A stretch of 7,912 nt of DNA from an uncultured Cytophagaceae bacterium (GTDB lineage Bacteria; Bacteroidota; Bacteroidia; Cytophagales; Spirosomataceae). Numbering within the stretch: the stretch's first letter is position 1; each line of letters opens with the position of its first letter. Of the stretch, positions 1 to 5,827 are shown in pieces. Location of the stretch: positions 1 through 7,912 of the forward strand of contig CAILUB010000316.1 of the NCBI GenBank assembly GCA_903837305.1, given 5' to 3'. The translations under genes were made by a program, and so were the position numbers. The notes beneath the pieces were generated by a model. That model saw nothing but the letters and a program-made list of their open reading frames with translations, searched no databases and was not told the DNA's origin.

Positions 1-1
1 G

Positions 2-55
2 GCGGAGGCGAACGAAATGGTGGAGATTCCGGGATTGATTACGGTAGTGAAATAA
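2..55 (+). CDS. C-terminal end of an unidentified gene (partial)
   Basis: An open frame enters from the left edge and ends at TAA 53-55; its last residues read EANEMVEIPGLITVVK. A second frame stays open to 108 but would run through the terminator hairpin at 80-105, so the frame ending at 55 is preferred. Only 17 codons are visible, too few to assign a family, and no function is proposed. The hairpin 24 bases downstream supports this being the end of a transcription unit. Confidence 0.45.
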   Translation, partial: AEANEMVEIPGLITVVK

Positions 56-79
56 AAGATTCATATAAGTGCATTATGG

Positions 80-116
80 GGCCAAAGGTGTTAAAATCTT
101 TGGCCTAATTATTTTG
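80..116 (+). terminator. Rho-independent terminator after the left-edge gene
   Basis: A perfect 8-bp stem pairs GGCCAAAG (80-87) with CTTTGGCC (98-105) around a 10-base AT-rich loop. It is followed by a T-rich run (TAATTATTTTG). It lies between the stop at 55 and the corA start at 142, so it separates the upstream unit from corA. The T-tract is interrupted, which lowers confidence slightly. Confidence 0.7.
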
Positions 117-141
117 ATTTAATCCTTGACAAAATTTACGG

Positions 142-1044
142 ATGGCTATAGCAATTTTTGAGAACAAGGCATTGCAATTGACTTGGATTGATGTCACAAG
201 TCCTTCTGAGACGGAATTGTCCGAACTGAGCGCGCAATATGGATTGAATGCGTATGCATTATCGGCTTGCCTCCAAGCTGATCACCTTCCTAAGCACGAA
301 GATATTGAGGGCACGCACTTCATCATCACTCGGGTTCTCATCCCTATTCGGGCAGGGCAATCGGTTTCTATTCAGTCTATCTCCACTAAAATTGCCTTTT
401 TTTACCGGCCTGGATTGTTAGTGACCATTCACCGTATTCCGCATGACTTTATAAATGATGTACGGACGCGCTTTTTTAATACCGGACAATTGCATGTAGT
501 GGAGGCTATTGTGGCCAAAATGCTTTGGCATATTTTGCATTCCTATGAAACACCAGCAGTACGTTTATCGAATGAACTAGATGACTTTGAGAGTAAAGTA
601 TTTTCGCAGAATTTAACACCCCAGATGTTATCTCAATTATACCAAATAAAGCGAAAATCATTAATGAGTAAGAAGCTGCTGTTGTTTAGTCAAGAGGCGG
701 TTAGTTCTATCAAATTATCGGAAACAGAAGGAGATGTCCTACAAGATACGCGTGACTTGCATTTGAAGTTGATGAATATCTATGACCAGATTCATGAAGA
801 TGTGTCCAATTTGGTGAATTTTTACTTGTCGATTTCGGCGCAGAAGACGAATGAAGTCATTAAGGTCTTGACGATTTTTTCCGTGTTTTTTATGCCCTTA
901 ACCTTTATAGCGGGGATTTATGGGATGAATTTTGACTACATGCCAGAGCTAAGAGCGCGCTGGGGCTATCCAATGTTACTCGGATTTATGTTGCTGCTGA
1001 GCGGTTCGATTTATGTGTGGTTTAGAAGAAAGAAGTGGTTGTAA
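142..1044 (+). CDS. corA: CorA-family magnesium/divalent cation transporter
   Basis: This is a 300-residue inner-membrane channel of the CorA metal-ion transporter family, which moves Mg2+ (and in some members Co2+, Ni2+ or Zn2+) as a homopentamer. Residues 1-230 form the cytoplasmic alpha/beta and long-helix stalk region. Two C-terminal membrane segments follow at about 241-260 and 277-294. The family signature GMN is intact at 261-263, preceded by IAGIY and followed by MPEL (267-270) in the periplasmic loop. The basic C-terminus (RRKKW) fits a cytoplasmic tail. Length is in the normal range. The ATG at 142 gives the usual compact N-terminus (WIDVTSP at 15-21). The gene stands alone behind a terminator. 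Its last 69 bases overlap the convergent acetyltransferase gene. Metal specificity cannot be read from the sequence. Confidence 0.93.
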   Translation: MAIAIFENKALQLTWIDVTSPSETELSELSAQYGLNAYALSACLQADHLPKHEDIEGTHFIITRVLIPIRAGQSVSIQSISTKIAFFYRPGLLVTIHRIPHDFINDVRTRFFNTGQLHVVEAIVAKMLWHILHSYETPAVRLSNELDDFESKVFSQNLTPQMLSQLYQIKRKSLMSKKLLLFSQEAVSSIKLSETEGDVLQDTRDLHLKLMNIYDQIHEDVSNLVNFYLSISAQKTNEVIKVLTIFSVFFMPLTFIAGIYGMNFDYMPELRARWGYPMLLGFMLLLSGSIYVWFRRKKWL

Positions 1045-1557
1045 ATACAGTTTCATTAACACATCCCTTTGCGCCTCATCTCCTAGCTGAAAAATATGTT
1101 CGCCAAATTCAACGAATCCCAACTTCTGGTAAAACCGAATGGCCCTCGGATTTTCCTCCCAAACCCCAAGCCACATATAGGGCGCCTTGCGTGCTTTTGC
1201 GATCGATAAAGCTTGCTCGTAAAGTAATAATCCCACTTGTTTCCCGTGGTATTGCTGAAGCACATAAATGCGCTCAATTTCGAGTGCATTTGGATCTTGT
1301 TTTTCAGTTTGCGCATCACCCTGGTTTACTTTCAAATAGCCGATCACTTCTTCTCCTTGAAGTGCGAAGTAAAACTTAGAATTTTTGTTTCGCAATTCCG
1401 CCTCGAGTTTCTGCTTCGAAAATCCCTCTTCCAGATATGCCGCCATATTTTCCTCCGAATTACCTGTTGAAAAGGTTTCTACAAAGGTCTTTCGACCGAT
1501 GGCTTGTAAAGTAGCGAGATCTTCTAAAGTAGCCGGAATGATTTGTAGATTTTTCAT
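976..1557 (-). CDS. GNAT-family N-acetyltransferase
   Basis: This is a 193-residue acetyl-CoA-dependent N-acetyltransferase resembling the small PaiA-like GNAT proteins; the acceptor substrate is unknown. The N-terminus (TLEDLATLQAIGRKTFVETF) and the EENM..YLEE stretch around residues 36-44 are typical of that subgroup. Motif A is EIERIYVLQQYHGKQVG (93-109), and motif B is WLGVWEENPRAIRFYQKLGF (129-148). The acetyl-CoA loop reads HGKQVG, where most members have QGKGIG, so two loop positions are changed. The recognisable domain ends near MKLYLQ (168-173). The last 20 residues are encoded antisense to the end of corA and look like an extension after loss of an earlier stop. The start at 1557 sits just downstream of a TATCTTTG promoter element, giving a very short leader. 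Confidence 0.9.
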   Translation of the reverse strand: MKNLQIIPATLEDLATLQAIGRKTFVETFSTGNSEENMAAYLEEGFSKQKLEAELRNKNSKFYFALQGEEVIGYLKVNQGDAQTEKQDPNALEIERIYVLQQYHGKQVGLLLYEQALSIAKARKAPYMWLGVWEENPRAIRFYQKLGFVEFGEHIFQLGDEAQRDVLMKLYLQPLLSSKPHINRTAQQQHKSE

Positions 1558-1564
1558 AGGATTC

Positions 1565-1572
1565 CAAAGATA
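1565..1572 (-). promoter_or_regulatory. Bacteroidota -7 promoter element for the GNAT gene
   Basis: The minus strand reads TATCTTTG here, an exact match to the Bacteroidota -7 consensus TAnnTTTG, 7 bases before the GNAT ATG. Transcription would start within a few bases of the start codon, so the mRNA would be almost leaderless. No convincing TTG/TTTG -33 box was seen upstream. A promoter for the opposite-strand DUF4386 relic must also lie within 1573-1634 but could not be assigned. Confidence 0.5.
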
Positions 1573-1634
1573 GCAGGCTTGCCGTTTAAATAATAATCCG
1601 AATTGTCTAAATTGAATTGGCGTACTTGCAGACT

Positions 1635-1848
1635 ATGACAACATCCCGTAAAACTTCTTTGACCGCCGGTATTCTCTACCTGTTGACCTTCATTTCGATC
1701 CCGACTTTATCGCTTTACCACGAAATTCACCAACCTAATTTTATCTTAAGTTCTGCATCGTCTAGCGATGTTGTACTTGTGGGAATTTTCGCTGGGGATT
1801 TATTTGACGTTTAAAGGATTTAAAGAAAATGCCGTAATTTTAGGCTAA
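1635..1848 (+). pseudogene. DUF4386 membrane-protein gene, internally deleted and frameshifted
   Basis: This is a remnant of a DUF4386 multi-pass membrane protein; the family has no assigned function. From ATG 1635 the frame reads MTTSRKTSLTAGILYLLTFI, then PTLSLY, the typical N-terminus with the first membrane helix. This frame stops at 1814 after about 60 codons, ending with unrelated residues. In another frame, from about 1768 to TAA 1846-1848, the sequence reads LYLWEFSLGIYLTFKGF, then a short tail. That is the usual C-terminal helix and KGF ending of the family. Full-length members are roughly 200-plus residues, so about two thirds is missing between the halves, around 1750-1770. The relic's stop overlaps the phzF start (TAATG), implying an ancestral translationally coupled operon. 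A TTG at 1617 is a possible earlier start, but the ATG fits the family better. Confidence 0.8.
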
Positions 1849-2633
1849 TGAAAATTCCTATTTACCAAGTCGACGCCTTTACGAACGAACGCTTTAAAGG
1901 CAACCCAGCTGCCGTTTGCCCTTTATCTGACTGGCTTCCGGATGGTGTAATGCAAAACATAGCTGCCGAGAATAATTTAGCAGAAACTGCCTTCATAATG
2001 CACGCTGGCGAAAACTATGAAATCCGTTGGTTTACGCCTACAGTTGAAGTGGATTTATGTGGACATGCGACCTTAGCGAGCGCGTATGTTTTGTTTCATG
2101 AATTGGGTTATGTCGGTGATCAAATCAACTTCGTTTCGCACCGAAGCGGTCCATTATCCGTGACAAGGAATGGTTCGGTTTTGGCCTTGAATTTTCCGGT
2201 TGACTCTTTGGCGGAATTACCTTTTAAACCGGAGTTTGCCATCGGCTTATCTCAGCCGCCTCGTGCGGTTTATAAAGGGAAAACGGACTACTTGTTTGTT
2301 TACGATTCGGAATCGGAAATCTTGGCTTTGCAACCAGATTTTGAAGCATTAAAATCACATGTAGTTCGTGGGATTATCGTGACGGCTCCTGGCGAAACGA
2401 CCGATTTTGTGTCGCGCTTTTTTGGTCCTGCTTGCGGGGTGAATGAAGATCCGGTGACGGGTTCTGCTCATACAACTTTGACGCCTTATTGGGCAGGGGT
2501 TTTAGGCAAATCCGAATTAACAGCTCGTCAATTATCCTTGCGAACCGGAGAGTTAAGGTGTAAATTAGTGGGAGATCGCGTAGAAATAGCGGGTGAGGCA
2601 GTGTTATATTTGCGGGGCGAAATTGAGGTTTAA
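1848..2633 (+). CDS. PhzF-family isomerase/epimerase-like protein
   Basis: This is a 261-residue cytoplasmic protein of the PhzF family, whose fold is related to diaminopimelate epimerase. PhzF itself isomerises DHHA in phenazine synthesis, but most family members have unknown substrates and no phenazine genes are seen here. The N-terminal signature is IYQVDAFTNERFKGNPAAVC (5-24). NNLAETAF (42-49) carries the conserved catalytic glutamate, E46. DLCGHATLASA (69-79) and EDPVTGSAH (200-208) form the two active-site loops, which look intact. Length matches the family. The ATG overlaps the stop of the DUF4386 relic by one base (TAATG). Translation was probably once coupled to that gene, and the relic's promoter probably still drives it. 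No Shine-Dalgarno sequence is present. A 51-codon ORF begins two bases after the stop. Confidence 0.93.
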   Translation: MKIPIYQVDAFTNERFKGNPAAVCPLSDWLPDGVMQNIAAENNLAETAFIMHAGENYEIRWFTPTVEVDLCGHATLASAYVLFHELGYVGDQINFVSHRSGPLSVTRNGSVLALNFPVDSLAELPFKPEFAIGLSQPPRAVYKGKTDYLFVYDSESEILALQPDFEALKSHVVRGIIVTAPGETTDFVSRFFGPACGVNEDPVTGSAHTTLTPYWAGVLGKSELTARQLSLRTGELRCKLVGDRVEIAGEAVLYLRGEIEV

Positions 2634-2635
2634 AT

Positions 2636-2791
2636 ATGAAAATTAGTAAACAATCTAAATCAGGAGGAATGCTGGGTAAACAAACCGTGAATGAGCTTCG
2701 TAAAAATGATAAAATTATTCCTAAAAGTGCCTTCAAAAGTAATCTGGTAAAAACAGTCAATAAACGAGTTAATAACCCCTATAAATTATAA
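2636..2791 (+). CDS. Small lysine-rich hypothetical protein (51 aa)
   Basis: A 51-codon frame starts with ATG two bases after the phzF stop and ends at TAA 2789-2791. It begins MKISKQSKSGGMLGKQTVNE and ends KRVNNPYKL. It is strongly basic, with many Lys and Asn residues and no cysteines, membrane segment or signal peptide. I do not recognise a family. The tight spacing suggests co-transcription and possible translational coupling with phzF. The composition would fit a nucleic-acid-binding peptide, but that is speculation. It could also be the remnant of a longer gene or chance open sequence. Confidence 0.4.
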   Translation: MKISKQSKSGGMLGKQTVNELRKNDKIIPKSAFKSNLVKTVNKRVNNPYKL

Positions 2792-2863
2792 CACCGTTGC
2801 CTTCTGTCTCAGTCAAGCAATGGATATATATTCAATTAGCGGGCGGAACGCTTCCAGCAGAGA

Positions 2864-2891
2864 TTTGTTCTAGTTTAAACATTTTACATTG
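2864..2891 (+). promoter_or_regulatory. Possible promoter of the DUF2256 operon
   Basis: TTTG at 2864-2867 is followed after 17 bases by TACATTG (2885-2891), one T short of the TAnnTTTG consensus. A transcript from here would begin near 2895-2898, inside the left arm of the downstream hairpin, leaving about 30 bases of leader before the ATG at 2927. The match is imperfect, so this is tentative. Confidence 0.3.
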
Positions 2892-2926
2892 AAAAGGGTT
2901 TGTCTTAATAGGCAAGCCCTTTTTTT
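2892..2926 (+). terminator. Rho-independent terminator (or attenuator) abutting the DUF2256 start codon
   Basis: AAGGGTTTGTC (2894-2904) pairs with GGCAAGCCCTT (2911-2921) around the loop TTAATA. The 11-bp stem includes two G-U pairs, and a run of seven T follows (2920-2926). It is placed to end the phzF/small-ORF transcript about 100 bases after its last stop. Unusually, the T-tract ends directly at the ATG of the next gene, so readthrough from upstream would be prevented or regulated here. Confidence 0.7.
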
Positions 2927-3064
2927 ATGCAAGGCGTTAAAAAACAACATTTACCCTCCAAAACCTGTCCCGTCTGTAATCGCCCTTTCGCCTGGCGCAA
3001 GAAGTGGGAGAAGAATTGGGACCAAATCATCTACTGTGGTGAAAAGTGTAGACGTAGCAAATAA
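2927..3064 (+). CDS. DUF2256 zinc-ribbon small protein
   Basis: This is a 45-residue protein of the DUF2256 family, whose function is not established. Key stretches are LPSKTCPVCNRPFAWRKKW (9-27) and IIYCGEKCRRSK (34-45). C14-x2-C17 and C37-x3-C41 form a four-cysteine set that should bind one zinc, and the protein is rich in Trp, Lys and Arg, which suggests nucleic-acid binding. Length and start agree with the family, and the only upstream in-frame codons run into a stop at 2909. It is the first gene of the plus-strand photolyase arm and overlaps the next gene by about 29 bases in another frame, suggesting translational coupling. A longer frame covers the same DNA from 2889, but the cysteine pattern shows that this 45-residue frame is the coding one. 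Confidence 0.92.
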   Translation: MQGVKKQHLPSKTCPVCNRPFAWRKKWEKNWDQIIYCGEKCRRSK

Positions 3065-3332
3065 GTTTTCGGACGAAGATATTGACCGCATTATCCAAAT
3101 GGCCTGGGAAGATCGTACGCCTTTTGAGGCGATCGAGTTTCAGTTTGGACTAAAGGAAAAAGAGGTCATCGAATTTATGCGCTTGAATAGCAAAGAGTCA
3201 AGTTTCCGCATGTGGCGAAAACGAATGACGGGCCGCGGCACGAAACATCTGCAAAAGCGTGTTGCGGTAGATCCGCGCTTTAAATGCACGTTGCAACGTA
3301 GCAGTAGTCTGAATAAAATCAGCAAGCGCTAG
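3036..3332 (+). CDS. TIGR03643 (DUF2805-like) small HTH-like protein
   Basis: About 98 residues, belonging to a small uncharacterised family that I recognise as TIGR03643, probably the same as DUF2805. The core is DEDIDRIIQMAWEDRTPFEA, continuing as IEFQFGLKEKEVIEFMR, then SSFRMWRKRMTGRGTKH and the tail NKISKR. The first part looks like a trihelical helix-turn-helix and the second is strongly basic, so DNA binding is plausible but inferred. The frame is open from 2889, but that part overlaps DUF2256 and has no family resemblance. The start is therefore placed at GTG 3036 or GTG 3039; no ATG exists before the core. The stop TAG overlaps the GTG start of the next gene by one base. Adjacency to DUF2256 and a photolyase-type gene suggests a shared role in light-dependent repair or signalling. 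Confidence 0.85.
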   Translation: MVKSVDVANKFSDEDIDRIIQMAWEDRTPFEAIEFQFGLKEKEVIEFMRLNSKESSFRMWRKRMTGRGTKHLQKRVAVDPRFKCTLQRSSSLNKISKR

Positions 3333-4408
3333 TGAATTTCCCTACGAACCTCGCCGCCGTTTACGAACGCATCGATCAATTCGATCCAGAAAAGTATGCA
3401 CGAAGCCGGAATTTCATAACCGGAGGTGTTTCCTATCTTTCCCCCTATTTATCCCGTGGTTTCATCACGGTTCCCCAAGTCGTCAAACGATTAAAGGATC
3501 GTGGAATCGGTTTAGAACAAGCGGAAAAATTCATCCAAGAATTAGCCTGGCGCGAGTTTTATACGCGCACTTGGTTTCAAAAAGGTGATGCTATTTTCGA
3601 AGACATTCGCCATCCACAGGAGGGCATTGAGCGCTTTGGGGTTCCGAAAGCAGTGTTAGAATCTACAACAGGAATTCAAGCTTTAGATGGAGCATTAAAG
3701 AACTTCCCAGAAACGGGATATCTCCACAATCACCTCCGCATGTACCTAGCCTCGACGATTTGTAACGTGGCAAAATACCATTGGTTAGAACCTGCCCAAT
3801 GGCTGTATTACCATTTATTGGACGGCGATTTAGCAAGCAACGCGCTGAGTTGGCAATGGTGCGCCGGGACGTTTAGCAACAAATTGTATTACGCGAATCA
3901 GGAGAATATTAATCGCTATACTGGTAGTCAGCAGAGAGGCACTTTCTTGGATTTTGACTACGAGGACTTGCCCTCGCAACCTGCGCCTAATCATTTATGT
4001 AGATCGGTAGAGGCCTCATTTCCGTTTACCCCGCCCACGACGAAACCGCTGGAATTAATCGATGGAATTCCTACCTTCATCTATACCCATTACACGCTTG
4101 ACCCTACGTTCCACGAAGGCGAAACAGGCAACCGTATTTTGGTCTTAGAGCCGAGTCATTTTGTGCAACATCCGATGGCTCCTAAGACGATGGAGTTCAT
4201 CCTATCGCTCGCTGAAAATATACCGGGAATTCAAGTCTATTATGGGGAATATGCGGACCTTAATCTGAAAGGGATTTTCCGTGATCATCCCATAAATGTT
4301 CATTTTCAGGGCATTCGTGAAGTGCACCCGAGTTTAGCACCTGGCTTGCAAGGGGAGTTCAATAGCTTCTTTTCGTTTTGGAATAAATTAAGCAGACAGT
4401 TGAGTTAA
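3332..4408 (+). CDS. Stand-alone photolyase/cryptochrome FAD-binding-domain protein
   Basis: A 358-residue flavoprotein consisting of the photolyase FAD-binding domain without the N-terminal antenna domain. Family landmarks are ARSRNFITGGVSYLSPYLSR (23-42), FIQELAWREFY (68-78) and GYLHNHLRMYLAS (129-141). DGDLASNALSWQWCAGT (164-180) follows, with the conserved Asn expected near FAD N5 (N170) and the tryptophans WQW (174-176) intact. Residues 200-240 look like a linker. The remaining C-terminal part (GIPTFIYTHY, then GNRILVLEPSHF at 266-277) looks like a small alpha/beta domain found in Bacteroidota relatives. The start is a GTG overlapping the preceding stop (TAGTG), with no better in-frame ATG, so translation is probably coupled. 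The 3' end overlaps the convergent photolyase gene by 21 bases. Whether it repairs DNA or senses light cannot be decided from sequence. Confidence 0.88.
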   Translation: MNFPTNLAAVYERIDQFDPEKYARSRNFITGGVSYLSPYLSRGFITVPQVVKRLKDRGIGLEQAEKFIQELAWREFYTRTWFQKGDAIFEDIRHPQEGIERFGVPKAVLESTTGIQALDGALKNFPETGYLHNHLRMYLASTICNVAKYHWLEPAQWLYYHLLDGDLASNALSWQWCAGTFSNKLYYANQENINRYTGSQQRGTFLDFDYEDLPSQPAPNHLCRSVEASFPFTPPTTKPLELIDGIPTFIYTHYTLDPTFHEGETGNRILVLEPSHFVQHPMAPKTMEFILSLAENIPGIQVYYGEYADLNLKGIFRDHPINVHFQGIREVHPSLAPGLQGEFNSFFSFWNKLSRQLS

Positions 4409-5827
4409 AAAAGCTTCGGCGCGCGCAAGGTGGGCTTCTCTTTTTTCCAAAGGCATCTTATCCCAAGTACTGATCAGCATCGCCCAGCGCGGATTTTTGC
4501 GGAAGGTTTCGCGTTGTTTATCTAAGAATCGCCAAAACAAACCATCCCAAATCTCCTGCCATTCGCCCTTCGGATAATCACTCATTTTCAAGATGTAATT
4601 CGAACCGCAGATATAGGGTTTCGTGGTCATCAAACCTCCATCGCTGAATTGTGACATGCCATAGATATTTGGCACCATCACCCAATCGTACGCATCGATG
4701 TACAGTTCCATGAACCAGCGATAAACCGCATCGGGTTTTATTTCGCACAATAACATAAAATTCCCCAGCACCATCAGGCGTTCGATGTGGTGGTTATAGC
4801 CCGTTTTTAACAGTTTGCGAATCGTTTGGTCTATTGGTTCCAAACCCGTAGTCCCTTCGTAAAAGGCTGCGGGCATTTCTTTCGTAAATCCCCAATAATT
4901 CGACGTGCGCTGTTGGACTCCGATTTTTCGATACAATAACTGCACAAATTCCCGCCAACCTACGACCTGGCGAATGAATCCCTCCACGCTATTCAAGGGC
5001 GCAGCGGAGGCGGCAATGCGTTCGATTACCTGTGCCGGATTCAATAATCCTACATTAATCAACGGACTCAATATACTGTGAAATAAAGTCTTTTCCTGCG
5101 CCTTAATCGCATCTTCATAATCCCCAAAAAGCGGCATCCGTTCCCGAATAAATTGGTCCAGTGCGGCTTGCGCCTCAGCCTGTGTCACCGGGTAATAAGC
5201 TCCCGAAAAGGGGCGCTCGGAAGAACCTGGATTGTCAGGAAAATGCCTAGAAACATAGTCGATGGCCTCCAGGATATATTCGTTAGTAACAGTCTCCGGA
5301 AAGGGTGCTGGGATAAAGGTATTCATCGGTATTTTCTTGCGGTTATCCGCATCGAAAGTCCATTGACCGCCCATTGGCTTCCCGTCTTCTTCGAGTAAAA
5401 TACCTCGGTCTTTTCGTTGCTGGGTATAAAAGGCCGTTTGAAAATAAGGCTTACGCGTACCGAGCAGCGCGGTGTCAGTGTTGAGGAAGTTCGGACTCGT
5501 CAGCAAGTGAATTATACCTGCGCGACGTAACCTGCGTTCCAGTAGATAATCATTGGGATCGAACAAGCTTATCGCGCCTTCGATGGAAGAAACCAGCGCA
5601 ACTTCTGAAGCCCGCGGATCTTGTGCATCGATGTATTCCACCGTTTTCCCAGCAGCGCGAAGTCTGTCCGCAAAGGCGCGCATGCTCGCCCGGTGGAAAA
5701 GTATTTTCTGTTTGTGGAAGGCGTATTGTTTGAAGAATAAGTTAGATTCTACGAGGTAAAATACATCTGCTTCTTGAGCGAGTGTTTCTTCAAACAATTG
5801 ATGGGGGAAAATCAGAAATGCGCTCAT
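4388..5827 (-). CDS. Photolyase/cryptochrome of the bacterial (6-4) photolyase (FeS-BCP) class, lacking Fe-S cysteines
   Basis: A 479-residue protein of the class containing Agrobacterium PhrB and Rhodobacter CryB, which repair (6-4) photoproducts or sense blue light using FAD. The N-terminal alpha/beta domain (1 to about 140) includes [16 protein letters not shown] (37-52). [15 protein letters not shown] (153-167) is a class signature. The C-terminal flavin domain has [12 protein letters not shown] (289-300), [13 protein letters not shown] (345-357) with the double His, and [19 protein letters not shown] (376-394). Members normally bind a 4Fe-4S cluster through four Cys. Here the only cysteines are C361 and C407, neither at an expected ligand position, and the SDYC..C segment reads [14 protein letters not shown]. 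The cluster is therefore presumably absent. The start ATG overlaps the previous gene's stop (ATGA), so the two form one operon. Confidence 0.9.
   Translation of the reverse strand: MSAFLIFPHQLFEETLAQEADVFYLVESNLFFKQYAFHKQKILFHRASMRAFADRLRAAGKTVEYIDAQDPRASEVALVSSIEGAISLFDPNDYLLERRLRRAGIIHLLTSPNFLNTDTALLGTRKPYFQTAFYTQQRKDRGILLEEDGKPMGGQWTFDADNRKKIPMNTFIPAPFPETVTNEYILEAIDYVSRHFPDNPGSSERPFSGAYYPVTQAEAQAALDQFIRERMPLFGDYEDAIKAQEKTLFHSILSPLINVGLLNPAQVIERIAASAAPLNSVEGFIRQVVGWREFVQLLYRKIGVQQRTSNYWGFTKEMPAAFYEGTTGLEPIDQTIRKLLKTGYNHHIERLMVLGNFMLLCEIKPDAVYRWFMELYIDAYDWVMVPNIYGMSQFSDGGLMTTKPYICGSNYILKMSDYPKGEWQEIWDGLFWRFLDKQRETFRKNPRWAMLISTWDKMPLEKREAHLARAEAFLTQLSA

Noticed and set aside
106..141. Promoter for corA
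   Set aside because: TATTTTG near 110-116 is one base short of TAnnTTTG, overlaps the terminator tail and has no -33 box, so no promoter is called.
1035..1573. Several open frames on the plus strand opposite the acetyltransferase gene
   Set aside because: They lack family features and good starts, and lie antisense to a clear GNAT coding frame.
2374..2760. 128-codon minus-strand open frame covering the end of phzF and the small ORF
   Set aside because: It is antisense to the conserved phzF active-site region and shows no recognisable domain.
2889..3035. N-terminal extension of the TIGR03643-type frame back to a TTG at 2889, giving 147 residues
   Set aside because: The extra part overlaps the terminator hairpin and the DUF2256 gene, whose cysteine pattern shows it is the true coding frame there. 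The extension has no family resemblance.
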